Source: Plantago ovata (taxonomy: Eukaryota; Streptophyta; Magnoliopsida; Lamiales; Plantaginaceae). Taken from it: 64,000 bases of DNA. The first letter of the stretch is position 1. Each line of letters begins with the position of its first letter. Where the stretch lies: positions 98,423,050 through 98,487,049 of the forward strand of contig CM051456.1 of assembly GCA_028274465.1 (NCBI GenBank), read 5' to 3'. The notes under the pieces were generated by a model. It did no database searches. It saw only the letters and a list, made by a program, of their open reading frames with translations, and was not told the origin of the DNA. A program made the position numbers and the translations under genes. Below are positions 43,521 to 55,142 of the stretch, piece after piece.

Positions 43521-44975
43521 TTCTAATATCCTAAGGAGAAATAATATAGAACTAAAATAATAAATCAACTATTGAAATATTATTTCTAAATACACAGTCA
43601 ACATAACTAAACAACAAGGTCCTTTAGCTGTTTAGCTCCCACTATTTTCACATATGGTTGCCCCCACAACAAACATACGGGTAATGTCCAACAAGTTACC
43701 GTAGTGGCCAAGATCCAAATCCATACTATGCTATACTCCAACGGGGGCTGGTCGCATAGCATAATATGACCGGTAGGACTATCCAATTGCGTCACGCAAC
43801 TCTTGGTTGTTAAATCTAATTTAACCCGATGCCCTACATACTGTACCTATCGAGGTCGCTAGATACAATATGCAGTAAGTCATAACCATAGGCTTACTCT
43901 AATCTGACGATCACTGCGAGTCTGCAAGACGAGGTCGCCAATACAAGAAAACGCAATGAAAGTTCAGAATTAAAGCACCCTATGGAAAGCATCTCAGAAA
44001 TACATACATATATATATTTCTGTACTTATATTGGTTGGGGCTTGGAGCTTGAGGGTTGTTATCAGTCATCTACAAACAAATAAGGGCGCCGCCTAACCAT
44101 CATGCATGAGCGGTCTACACGTAATGGATGCCCCATATCCATTCTAGTTCTAAACGCGGTCAAGCACATAATGGGTGCCGCCTACCCATACATAAAATAT
44201 GCAGTCCGACATATAAGAGGGCGCCGCCTAACCTCGCATGCATAGCGGTCGAACGGAAAGTAAAATACTTGGTATTTAAACATGCATTGTCAAACAATAG
44301 CATATTGAGCATACGTAACAAGTAGTAGCCTATGTGGATGCCAAATGACTTCATAATTTTATTATGAAAATTATAATCCCATACTTATAATCTCTATAAA
44401 ATAATTAAAAATTTGGACTAGATTGAAAAATCGAAAATTCTATTTACCAAGTAGCAATTTTCAAGAACCCGAAGGACTTAATTGTAATTTTTGAAACCTT
44501 GGAGGTGTTAAATCTAAAATTCAAAAGTAGAAGGACTAATTTGCAATAAACAATAAATTGATGAATTACAAATAAGCCCTTTAACTTTATACTAATTAAT
44601 TTAACCCCTCTAGTTAAAAACAATTACAATTAAATCATATTTATATTCCAAATATAAAATTCAATCCTCAAAATTTTCAAATTCAATTTTGGGTCCAACC
44701 CGGAAAATATATATATATATTAAAACATGGGACGGATGCTAGTCCCGTTCCCACGGTGCCTGCGTCCCCGGGCGCCCGGCGCCCACGGCGCCTACGGCAC
44801 ACAGGCGGTCCGGTCAAAATAAATATATATATAAATTTTTTTTTTTGAAAAAATAAGTTCTAAATTCATATAAAAATAAAACTTTTGAAAATCGAATTAA
44901 TCATAGAATCAATTGCATTCACATATCTACAAAATCATACAATATATATATGTATATACGTAATCAATTAACCTG
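43521..44975 (-). other. Leader of copia K2
   Basis: About 1.45 kb without a convincing gene. It holds three imperfect repeats built on GGGCGCCGCCTAAC / GGGTGCCGCCTACC (about 44087, 44174, 44219), spaced roughly 45-90 bp, and a GC-rich spot with repeated GGCGCC (44770-44800). 44341-44720 is AT-rich. Confidence 0.6.
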
Positions 44976-44987
44976 GCTCTGATACCA
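44976..44987 (-). promoter_or_regulatory. Primer-binding site of K2 (initiator tRNA-Met)
   Basis: GCTCTGATACCA, antisense of TGGTATCAGAGC, one base from the LTR. Confidence 0.93.
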
Positions 44988-44988
44988 C

Positions 44989-47067
44989 TGTAAGAAAATA
45001 CGGTCAGAGTTACCCCTAGGGTACGCAGCGGAATTTCTAAAATTTTCTTAACATACAGGTTAATTGATTATGTATATGTCGTATATATATAAACACGTCA
45101 ATTAGAAGACTAACCTTACTTCCAAAGCAGCTTCCAAGTCTTCGTAATAATCCGGTGTATCTTCTCCTTCGTCGAAGTCGAAGATATCTGCAATACTCTG
45201 ATTATCTGGAAGACAATAAGAGTTAGTTCCAGCTCCTAGAACCTCAACCTTGGTATCCACGGATGAACAGCCTATCGGAAGAATGCTAGGATATTCTTTG
45301 TGTGACCAAGAATACGGGGCGGCGATTCCTCCGGCAGAGGTGGCGCGCGCGTGTAGTCTATATAGGGGAGGGGAGAGCTTTTTATTTTCTCTAAGAAAAC
45401 TGGGTAGTAAACTGTGTGTAAAACTATATCCAAAGCTCTCTAACAGTCTACTATATGTAGTAGTCAATAGAAGCCTAAAGCATAAGCAATTAGACTTCGT
45501 AAAGGAATAAGAATCTAATTCTTATCGCACTAGGAAACCAATATCAAGTCTAGATTCATTCCCAATCAAATTAAAACTCAATCAGGAAAATCTAACTTAT
45601 CCCTTGGACTTCCAATAGAGGAAGGAGTCGAATTCCTTCCCCTATCTTATCTATGCGCGCGCGCGCGCCCAGTCCTACGGGAGATAGGTGGGTCCCAATT
45701 TTGGGACCCACTTATAGTTCTAAGGCAATTCAAACTCCAAGTAGATTTTGCCTAAGTGCGTATGTTAATTCTAAATTAACATATCCTTTCAAATCAAACC
45801 TCTATTATATTTCCAAAATATAATCTTTAATTGTATTTACATAAAATACAATTAATTAGCCAATTCAATTAATAATTCCAAATCATTAATTGAGCCACCA
45901 AATATTATAATTAATTCCAAATCAATTATAATCCATCAATCACAATTAATTCTAAATTAATTGTGATTCCATCTTCAAGGATATTCTGATAGACTGAATC
46001 ACCACATAGTGTGACCCATAGGGCCTCATCGTATTAAGCAAGTCCTAGACTAGGCAACATGGAATTCCTAGACGGTTCCATTTGCAATATAAATACATGA
46101 GGACGTTTGAGAGGTTTCTCAAAGCTAACCCTTTCGTTGCGAAGTCTGTTGTGCTCAACGCGGCGATGGTAACGTCCCTTCATCTGACTTGCTCGAATGC
46201 ATCTAGGATCGATGAAGTGTCTATCCCAATAATACATCCACGGGCGGCTCAGGGAGTTGCTTGGTTATTAAGATATACTTATGACCATCATAATATATCA
46301 TTTGCACTGGCCAGTGACTTTACCAACACAACTATGCAGACTACGAGCAGTACTCTCCTGTGCTACACTTGAGAGATGAATCCTTCACAGAATCACTTAT
46401 CATCCCCATTTGTAATGTAGCCATAATCCTTGATCGTGTCTTAGGTCAATTGCTTATTCAGAGCTGACATCGACGGGTCCACCAAGGATATGGGGCAACA
46501 AATGTGATGATAAAGTCCTGTAAGTACAAAGGACGACTGGCATCACTTCGACAACTTACCGGTTCCCATAGACACTTAGAGTATACATCGATGGGAGTGT
46601 CCGGTGGGTACTTCCATTGTTCGATAATCCTTCTTCGAACAACTATGCGCAGTTATGGGAACGTTTCTCGATTGTCCAACAATCCGTTCCGTGGCCGTGG
46701 GATCGACTCACACTTGTTCCAACAAGTATAACCTCCACGCATACTAGTCTCGTCTAGTTCATTCAGACCCCTACATCCGAGATGAACCTCGACTAGGGAG
46801 AGTTTGGGATAGATGATAACTCACATAGCTCCCACTATCTGTGTGATCGGTCATCTATCCGAGGGGACATGTTTAATATCAATACAGACAGTAATAGAGA
46901 TATGACATGATGCATGCCTGGTGTAATATAAATATGAAAGCGATACTCAATAGTAAAAACAACAAACATATATTATATTACGTTGACCTGTGTAATAGTA
47001 CATACATGCCCTCTATAAGGGCTCCATGCCCTTAATAAGGACGGTCTCTAGGACATATACACTATCA
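44989..47067 (-). repeat. 5' LTR of K2 (complete)
   Basis: 2079 bp, TGTAAGAAAA...CTATCA as written on the plus strand, unusually long for a copia LTR. GC dinucleotide run at 45656-45668. The region 46663-47067 is present only here and shows what the 3' LTR lost. Confidence 0.9.
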
Positions 47068-47072
47068 GAGGG

Positions 47073-48602
47073 TGGTCTAGAACAGATGACTCTCAAACAA
47101 ATAAAAGACACACTTACAACTCGATTACGAACATTACAAGAATTGAAAAACGAGACAAACACTTTGCTAAACTGCTTCTTGGCTTTCTTTGGACCCTTCT
47201 TTGCTTTTTTGGGGTCTTTTTGCTATTTTTTTGCTTTTACAGATTTCTGGAAATTTTTCAATTTCTTTTTTTGTTTTTTTTTGTTTTTTTGTAGCCAGCA
47301 GTAGCACAACGAAAAATGAATTACAAAGACTCACATGACTCACAAATGACCTCCCCAAACCTATTTGAAAGAATAGGTTGGAGAACAAACTTTACGAAAA
47401 AAGAAAAACAGACTCACAACACTCAAAATCGAAAAACAAGCCATAACGATAGCATAACCCCCTCCCGAAACCTATTCGAAAGAATAGGTTTCAAATAAAG
47501 GATCACACAATCTCACACTACCTCCTTCCTAGGCATTTAGCAATCTCAAAGCAAGGTGGTTCGAAAGAATAGGTTTCAAACAAAGGATCACACAATCTCA
47601 CACTACCTCCTTCCTAGGCATTTAGCAATCTCAAAGTAAGGTGAAGACTTGTTGCCTCTTAGGTACATAATTACACGGGAAAACAACCACAAGACTCTAA
47701 CATGCATCATCCTATTATAAAGGCCTTCGTGAACCGCAGTAGAGAAAACACCACTAAGTGATGTCGAGACTACCAAGCTTAACTAAGTGCATATATAAAT
47801 GTGACAAGCCAAGCGAGAAAAACCTCAAACAAATTCATAGAGATGAAACGCATGGTCAAAGGTCATAACTAGTTAATCTACCCAATAAAAAAGTTCAACA
47901 AATTTGGCAATAAACTCCACATAAAAACATGCAAAACTATACTAGGATGAATGTAGTGTATGCAACTAAATACTAAGAAAGCGGTAAACGTGCAAATGCA
48001 AATGCAAACAAAAGGCTTCACGAGTTTATCATAAGCAAAACAAGTATAGAGATAGCCAACGATACCCCCCCCCCAAAACCTGAACGTCGTCGCTCATCCC
48101 GAACGTTGAAAGTGGATTTAAGGGAGAGCTAACTTGTACCTGTAACCTATATGATTCAAGGAAACTCGTGAGAAACCAAAACAGGTGATAAAAGAAGCAA
48201 AAAAGATTAATAATTTAGCATAGAGGAAGAAAATCGGGTGTCCGGACAAAAATCCGGATACCCGGGTTTCTGGACACCCGGGGCGAACCGCCCCAGGTGG
48301 GGGGCGATTCTCCTGGGGTGTCCAGAACACTCAGGCGTTCTGGACTAGCCAGGCAAATCGCCCCATGTGGGGGCGGTTCGCCTGGCATCTCCAGACTCCT
48401 GGAGATGTCCTTTTTCTCCCAAAAACGTCAAATTACCATCTTAAAACTTATTTTAACGGAAAAAACATATGAAAACATAAAATGAAACACAATGACATGC
48501 TCAAAATAAATATGCATGCAATGTAAAAAGCAATAAAACTCCGGGTTGCCTCCCGGATAGCGCCATTGTTTAAGAGTCTCTGACTCGACTTCTTCTCGCT
48601 CT
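47073..48602 (-). other. 3' region and short spacer of D
   Basis: Resumes the D 3' region after K2: purine tract (about 47165-47290 as its complement), palindromes 47358-47379 and 47469-47490, then a local direct duplication of about 80 bp (47480-47557 and 47562-47642). Beyond 48000 a C-run (48065-48074) and an AACGTCGTCGCTCATCC segment match the H spacer (62940-62975). GC-palindrome block 48277-48400. Confidence 0.75.
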
Positions 48603-49647
48603 TTAGTTCTTGTCCTTACGGGTACTAGAATTCCCCTTCATTGATCTCTTCCTCATACCTAGTACCTGAGAATGAGAATGTACATATACAGCAAGACCAA
48701 AGTAGTTAATAGAATGAGAAACATTGAAGTGAGGACTAGGACCAAATATGGCTCGCAACACATGTTGCTTGCCATCCACCTCGATGGTGCAAGTTCTCTG
48801 GTAGATGTCGATTACGGAGCATAGGTTAGTCAAGAATGTTCTCCCCAAGAGAACAACATCACCCATCCCAGGAGTAGACGTCGACATCACAACAAAGTTG
48901 GTGTATACAGAAGCTTCACCAATCTTAACCAATACGTTCTTCACAATGCCTTCGGGTCGTACAAAGGATCCATCCACAAGTTGCACAATAGCCTTATGCT
49001 CCGAAAGCTCTCCAAGGCCACTGTTCTAAAACACATTCATAGGGAGCACATTCGAGTAAGATCCCGTATCTAGTGTAGCACGGACATCTTCAAGTTCGCC
49101 AATCCCAACCTTAACATCGAAACTATCAAGAATTGGCTCGGGATCTTCTTGCTCCTCATCGCTAACATTAAAACGAAGGTCCTTCTCTTCTTCCTTGGCT
49201 AGTGGGGGCTCACCGTCCTTGCAACACTCACATTTAGCAACTTTCTTGATAGTGATCTCAACAGGAAGATCACCCACCAAAGTAATGGACATCGACTTCT
49301 CAGTGTTGCTAGGCAACTTCCCTTGCTCCCTATTTGCTCCACGGTCAATCAACTCTTGCATCTTTTGATGAGCAAGCCTAGTGCTTGCCTCCAACTGATC
49401 AAGTCTCGCCCTTGTCTTCTCCGAATATTCTTCATAACGCTTAAGAAAACCTTGGGTGGAATCGACCAATTTCTGTAATTTATCAAAGAGAGTAGCAGAC
49501 TTGGATTGAGATGCTTCCGTGGGACTTCCACAGTGGTCGTTTCCGTAGTTGCGATTACTACGGTCTACCCAGTAAATACTATCATTGGCCAAATAAGACC
49601 TGCACATATGAGCCCCATGCCCATAGTTCTTGGATACCCGGCAAACT
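48603..49647 (-). pseudogene. Gag-protease gene of D, 5' truncated
   Basis: Begins inside the zinc knuckle (KNYGHGAHMC) at the border to E. About 70 residues between knuckle and coiled coil are deleted (NDSIYWVDRSNRNYGND). Coiled coil, KCECCKDGE and the DTG protease follow. An in-frame stop lies after NVLPMNVF (about 49026). The second frame (48986-48603) keeps LLGRTF and the basic tail. It diverges more from the others than they do from one another. Confidence 0.85.
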
Positions 49648-50584
49648 TGATGAACAAGATTGTTAGACTCAATTAATCAAATAAATTTGTTTTTAGCCAA
49701 AGGCAATTCACAACTACAACGAAAACCAAGGCACGTAGTGTAGAAGTAAAATACCTTGAGTGTCGATCTCTAAGGACTATAACTAGCTTTATCTAATTTA
49801 ACTTAAACTATAAACTCAACAAACGACTTAACACAGATTTTCTTATCAATAATAATGGAAGTTAGCGATAGTATGATCATTCAGAGCATCATGTAAATAA
49901 TCACGCATGAAGTACTTGAATGTTTGCGTAGAAATCTAAGATCATGAATTGTCCAATGTGTTCCATTCAATTCAACACTACGAAGATAGAGGGCTTGGAT
50001 AGATCAAAGAAATAAAGCAATAAGTCAAGTCTAAATCGCGTTACAGCCACTCATGCATAATTAAGAACCCTAGCTAAGAAATCACATACTATCACCAACG
50101 ATAGATTTAGCTACTCATAGATAAATTGCAATCAACAAGAATCAAAGCAAGATTGAATTAAAACATGTTGAAAGAAATAAATAATAGTAGAAAAATCGTG
50201 AGATACAAGTTACCAACGAAGGGCGTTAATCTCCGAAGAATTGCTAACTCTCAACCAAGAATTGATAAACAACGAGGTCCAATTGCTATGCATAATCCTC
50301 CAAATTGATAAGAAAAAGAGTCTCCTATGGTAAGAATTCCCAGAACAGGCTCTGGAGAATTTGTCTCTCAAAATAATGTGAAAAGGTATGAAAAACGTAG
50401 AGAATGGGCAAACATATATATAGTGTTCGAAAACGTACGGGGCGAACCGCCCCAGATGCCGGGCGATTCGCCTGGTACGGGGCGATTCGCCCCACGTCCC
50501 AGGTGATTCGCCTGGGACATCCAGATCAACTTCAGCGAGATTTTAGTCTTCTTTTCCTTTTCGGACTCGGATTTTACCTTCTAG
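49648..50584 (-). repeat. Truncated 3' LTR of E (R-U5 side)
   Basis: Matches 51651-52568 of the 5' LTR, including GC block (50438-50520) and TATATATAG, then stops at CCTTCTAGTGA where gag sequence begins. Confidence 0.88.
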
Positions 50585-51331
50585 TGAATCAGATGGAAAA
50601 TAAAAAGAGAAAATAGGAGCAAAACTCCTTCGGAACTCATAGGTGGGTGCATGGACCAGGACGTAGGACTCAAGATCAAGAGTATCTGCCGCAATTGATT
50701 CAGGGACACCAATATCTTCAGAGATTGGCTCCTCGACCTCAACAGAACTCACGCCATCACCTTCTGTCTCAAGTGAAGCAATGGATTCAGTTATCACCTC
50801 CTCCACGACTTCCTCTTGACCAACAACCTCGACCTCCGCAAGTAAGGACGTAGAATCCAAGCTATGCACTGAGGAGACTTCATCAATGGATTCTTCTCGA
50901 CATTCCACTTCATCGGCAATGTCGATTTCTAGTGGCTGACTACTGAAGCGAGACGTCCATGCCCTTGACCCGGGAGGTGAGTCCCTATCCCAATGTTCCA
51001 GAAACTTGCTTGTTACTTCACCCCAAGTGCGCAACGATTTTTCCGGTGGGATTCTGAGCCATCCTCGAGCGTACCCTTTCAAGGCTCCCATAAATCCTCT
51101 CATACAAAGTTGCTCATGTGATAAAATAACCCCCTCCTCATTCTCACGAGGTATCCTCAACACACCTTCCTCGTACGTGTCTACGAACCCTCTTGGATCA
51201 TCACCCATTGAAAACGTGGAGAGAATGGAGTAGTACGAAGGATCAAAGTCATAATTCCTGCAATCTTCATCCAATGTTATGCAAGGCCCTCGAGGCATCA
51301 CATACCGGGGCAAAGGAGCTCGTTGACTCAT
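50585..51331 (-). pseudogene. Alternative gag ORF of E, 3' end replaced by LTR
   Basis: Starts MSQRAPLPRYVMPRGP. It has a gag-like core (FVDTYEEGVLRIP, GFMGALKGYARGWLRIPP, LRTWGEVTSKFLEHW) that resembles gag of A (SLKTWGQVVEEFLARF) more than gag of Z, followed by an acidic Glu/Ser/Val-rich half. About 14 residues at the end of the open frame (to 50543) are encoded by LTR sequence, an effect of the deletion. The gag core is also shortened compared with A (no FCDAYERFE region). Confidence 0.75.
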
Positions 51332-51650
51332 CCTTTCATATGACTAGTTTCTGCACATGAGGAAACAAGAAACCAAGAAGCAGAATCCACAAAGGAAAAC
51401 AAAAAATTGCAAAGAAAAGCACAAAGAGTGCAAACAAACACAATGTAACCAAGAACTTCGAGAGCACAAGCACGCAAGGTAACCAAGATCAGATTTACTG
51501 GAAAAGATAGGGGGAAAGAAATAGGGTAAGAAAGTGAAATTTTTTGAGCGCAAACCCCCAGAGCCTATTCTTCTTTAGGGAATTGAATGCTAAAATTATA
51601 AATAAGCTAAAGAGAAGAAAGGAGTATAGTCCCCGGCAACGACGCCAATT
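51332..51650 (-). promoter_or_regulatory. Leader and PBS of E
   Basis: Untranslated, Phe/Cys-rich in translation, containing CTCAAAAAATTTCAC as in the leader of A. PBS at 51631-51647 with one mismatch to tRNA-Asp (GACGCCA for GGCGCCA). Confidence 0.75.
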
Positions 51651-52846
51651 TGATGAACGAGATTGTCAGACTCAATTAATCAAATAAATTTGTTTTTAGC
51701 AAAAGGCAATTCACAACTACAACGAAAACCAAGGCACGTAGTGTAGAAGTAAAATAACCTCGAGTGTCGTTCTCTAAGGACTATAACTAGCTTTATCTAA
51801 TTTAACTTAAACTATAAACTCATCAAACGACTTAGCACAGATTTTCTTATCAATAATAATGGAAGTTAGCGATAGTATGATCATTCAGAGCATCAGGTTA
51901 ATAATCATGCATGAAATACTTGAACGTTTTTGCGTAGAAATCTAAGATCATGAATTGTCCAATGTGTTCCGTTCAATTCAACACTACGAACATAGAGGGT
52001 TTAGATAGATTAAAAAAATAAAGCAATAACTCAAGTCTAAATCGCGTTACAGCCACTCATGCATAATTAAGAACCCTAGCTAAGAAATCACATACTATCA
52101 CCAACGATAGATTTAGCTACTCATAGATAAATTGCAATCAACAAGAATCAAAGCAAGATTGAATGAAAACATGTTGAAAGAAATAAATAAAAGCAGAAAA
52201 ATCGTGAGATACAAGTTACCAACGAAGGGCGTCAATCTCCGAAGAATTGCTAACTCACAACCAAGAATTGATAAACAACGAGGTCCAATTGCTATGCTTA
52301 ATCCTCCAAATTGCTAAGAAAAAGAGTCTCCTATGCTAAGAATTCCCAGAACAGGCTCTGGAGAATTTGTCTCTCAAAATAAAGTGAAAAGGTATGAAAA
52401 ACGTAGAGAATGGGCAAACATATATATAGTGTTCGAAAACGTACGCGGCGAACCGCCCCAGATGCCGGGCGATTCGCCCCACGTCCCAGGTGATTCGCCT
52501 GGGACATCCAGATCAACTTCAGCGAGATTTTAGTCTTCTTTTCCTTTTCGGACTCGGATTTTACCTTCTAGTGACCTTTAAGCCTTGAAACTCGTCTCCT
52601 AGGCCTCAAATCTCATCTGGAACCTTCTAGATACTCCACGAATGTCCTCGGAACACCAAGACCTCGTCCACTTCATCAATATTCCCCATAAAAACACATT
52701 TTTCAACTAAAACCTGAGAAATGCAAAGAAAAGGGAAACGTGACACTATTCTAATAAAATGCACTAAAATATAAGCTAAATTAACCTAGAGGATAGCTAA
52801 ATTGGTGAAAGAGACTCGAATGAAAGTGTAAAATACACGTTCATCA
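51651..52846 (-). repeat. LTR shared by E (5' LTR) and F (3' LTR)
   Basis: 1196 bp, with a PBS to the left and PPT plus 3' region of F to the right. GC block 52445-52505. Confidence 0.88.
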
Positions 52847-53724
52847 AACTCCCCAAACCGAACCTTTGCTTGTCCTCAAGCAACTAAGCTAGACTCTAAT
52901 GCAAAAAACCAATGCAACACACAAAATGGAGTCTCATGCCAAATGAAATGAACTAATCCATTGAGTCTATCAAAAACTTATGAACAATGACCATACAAAT
53001 CATCACATGGATATTGGTTGAAGAATACCTTGATTGACTCATACACATTCACATATGCACTACGTTAAACAAGATAGTCTCTCGTAACATTCTCTACCTG
53101 GACCTAGTCAGTGACGACGTAATGAAACATGTTAAAATACGAATGGTTGTCCCGTGCCTATGAAACTGAGGACTTACTGCTGTTCACCAAGTTAAGACTT
53201 TTCCTCAAAGAGGTCGAACCAATACTGGCTCTCATCAAATGAAGGAGGGTTCCCTAAAAGTTCACACTCCCCTATTCTACCCATCTCTCAAGCAAAGTCA
53301 TAAACTAATCACCACTTCCTGAATGGCAGGACGAGGGTGGTCTAGAACAGATGACACTCAAACAATCAAAAGACAAAAAATTACAACTCGATTACGAACA
53401 TTACAAGAATTGAAAAACGAGACAAACACTTTGCTAAACTGCTTTTTGGCTTTCTTTGGACCCTTCTTTGCTTTTCTGGGGTCTTTTTTTCTTTTGTTTT
53501 TCTTTTCCAGATCTTTTCTTTTTCCTGGAATTTTTTTCTTTTTTTTTTCGATTTTTTTATTATATATAGCCAGTCGTAGCACAACGAAAAAGAAATTACA
53601 ATGACTCACAAACGACCTCCCCAAACCTATTCGAAAGAATAGGTTGGAGCACAAACTTTACGAAACAGGGAAACAAACTCACAACCCTCAAAATCGAAAA
53701 ACAAGTCATCATAACGGTATAATC
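52847..53724 (-). mobile_element. Element F, 3' tail only
   Basis: PPT (52847-52859), GACAAGCAAAGG, the conserved block, purine tract (about 53440-53560) and the first palindrome (53628-53649). It is cut at 53724, where element I begins. TAATC at 53720-53724 should be the left TSD of I. Confidence 0.78.
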
Positions 53725-54997
53725 TGATGAATGTGTATTTTACACTTTCATTCGAGTCTTTTTCACCTACTTTAGCTATCCTCTATGTTAATTTAGCTAT
53801 ATTTTAATGCATTTTATTAGAATAGTGTCACGTTTCCCTTTAGATTTTATTTTACAGGTTTTGGTTGAAATTCGAAGATTTCCGAGCAATTATATTGAAG
53901 TTGACAAGGAATTGGTGTTCCAGAAGCCTATTCGGAGTATCTGAAGGTTTCCGGATAGAATTTGGAGTCTAGGGGTCGAATGTGGAGGTTAGAAGGCCAC
54001 TAGAAGTCAGAAACCGAATCCGAAAAGGGGAAGAAATCCAAAACCGCGTCGAAAACGCGGAATTCCGCGAAAAAGCCGCCGGGCGAACCGCCGCGGAGCT
54101 GGGGCGAACCGTCCCACATTAATTCGAGGCCTATATATAGTTGCTCCGTTTTCTCCGAAAATCATATCTTTCCAGACCTACTTTCTCACCTCTCTCTGTA
54201 GTTTTAGGTAGGGACTTCCCAGAGCTTGTTCTGGGAGTCCGTAGCTTAGGGGACACTTTTTCATAGCAGTTTGGAGCTCGTAGGATCGCAATCATCCAGA
54301 GATTGACAACCTTCGGTAACTTTGTATCTTACAGTTTTATTCTACTTATTTTATTATATTCTTTCAACATGTTTTCTTTTATGATTTCTGTTGATTGCAT
54401 GCCTATTATGAGTGGCTAAACTTATCGTTGGTGGTAGTATGTGAATTCTTAGTGAAGGGAAGGTAATCACGCTAATGGCTATATCGCGCATTATACTCCG
54501 TGTCATTGCTTTATTTCGTTGATCAGGCACAACCTAAATTCTCGTATGTTGTATTAATTATTATGCACAATTGGACACTTGTCGACCTGTGTGCGAGTTT
54601 ATCTTCGTAGTGTTGAATAATTACGGAACACATTATGACAATAGTGATTGACTTGTCAGACCAATTATGTTCGTAGTGCTTAATAATTGCAACAGGACAC
54701 TAGATTGATTCAAAGATCTCTATGCAAGACCGAGGAATTTATGCATGATTATCGACCCGTTATGTTAAGAAGGATCATACTATCACCAATCTCCATTATC
54801 TGCTAGAAACCCCTTTTGCTATCAGTCTGCTGTTTTATCTTCTCTTGTTAAATAGATAAAGCTAGTTATAGTCCTGAGAGAACGATACTCGAGTCATTCT
54901 ACTGCTACACTATGGTTTTCGTTGTAGTTGTGGATTGCCTTTGGCTAAATACAAATATTATTTGCTTGAATTCGGAGCACGACATCCGCGTTCATTA
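53725..54997 (+). repeat. 5' LTR of I
   Basis: 1273 bp, TGATGAATGTG...GTTCATTA (final CA mutated to TA). Small GC block 54078-54115, TATATATAG about 54133-54141. Confidence 0.92.
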
Positions 54998-55000
54998 AAT

Positions 55001-55017
55001 TGGCGCCGTTGCCGGGG
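55001..55017 (+). promoter_or_regulatory. Primer-binding site of I (tRNA-Asp)
   Basis: Exact TGGCGCCGTTGCCGGGG. A 125-bp T-rich leader follows. Confidence 0.94.
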
Positions 55018-55142
55018 ACTATACTCCTTCTTTCTGTTTAATTTGTTTATATTTTCAGCTTTAGATTCCTAATTCTACTAGTTTTAGTTTTCCTTTTTAA
55101 TCTCTCTCTGATATTGCTTTCCTAGTCTGTTACATATAGTGT

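Larger units (their letters stand above)
33655..47067 (-). mobile_element. Copia element K2 with internal deletion, host of V
   Basis: Minus-strand Ty1/copia element. 5' LTR 44989-47067, PBS, gag, protease, the integrase zinc finger (split by V), then a direct junction into the truncated 3' LTR 33655-35376. A perfect TSD GAGGG (33650-33654; 47068-47072) flanks it, in the D 3' region. Core integrase, RT, RNase H and about 365 bp of 3' LTR U3 are deleted. Confidence 0.92.
31948..49647 (-). mobile_element. Element D, Athila-like, interrupted by copia K2, 5' end missing
   Basis: 3' LTR 31948-33164, 3' region 33165-33654 resuming at 47073-48602, gag-pro 48603-49647. The 5' part of gag, leader, PBS and 5' LTR are gone; the LTR of E starts directly in the gag zinc knuckle. 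ORF2 is absent: as in H, a short spacer links gag-pro to the 3' region. Confidence 0.82.
49648..52846 (-). mobile_element. Element E, deletion derivative with alternative gag
   Basis: 5' LTR 51651-52846, PBS, leader, gag 51331-50585, then a direct jump into the R-U5 part of the 3' LTR (50584-49648). The 3' region and U3 of the 3' LTR are deleted. The left end TGATGAAC abuts gag of D (AAACT at 49643-49647), but the right flank is the PPT of another element, so no TSD can be matched. Confidence 0.8.

Noticed and set aside
45102..45467. 121-aa minus-strand ORF in the K2 LTR
   Set aside because: Lies wholly within the LTR, is also broken in the other LTR copy, and shows no known motif; an LTR-encoded protein is not supported.
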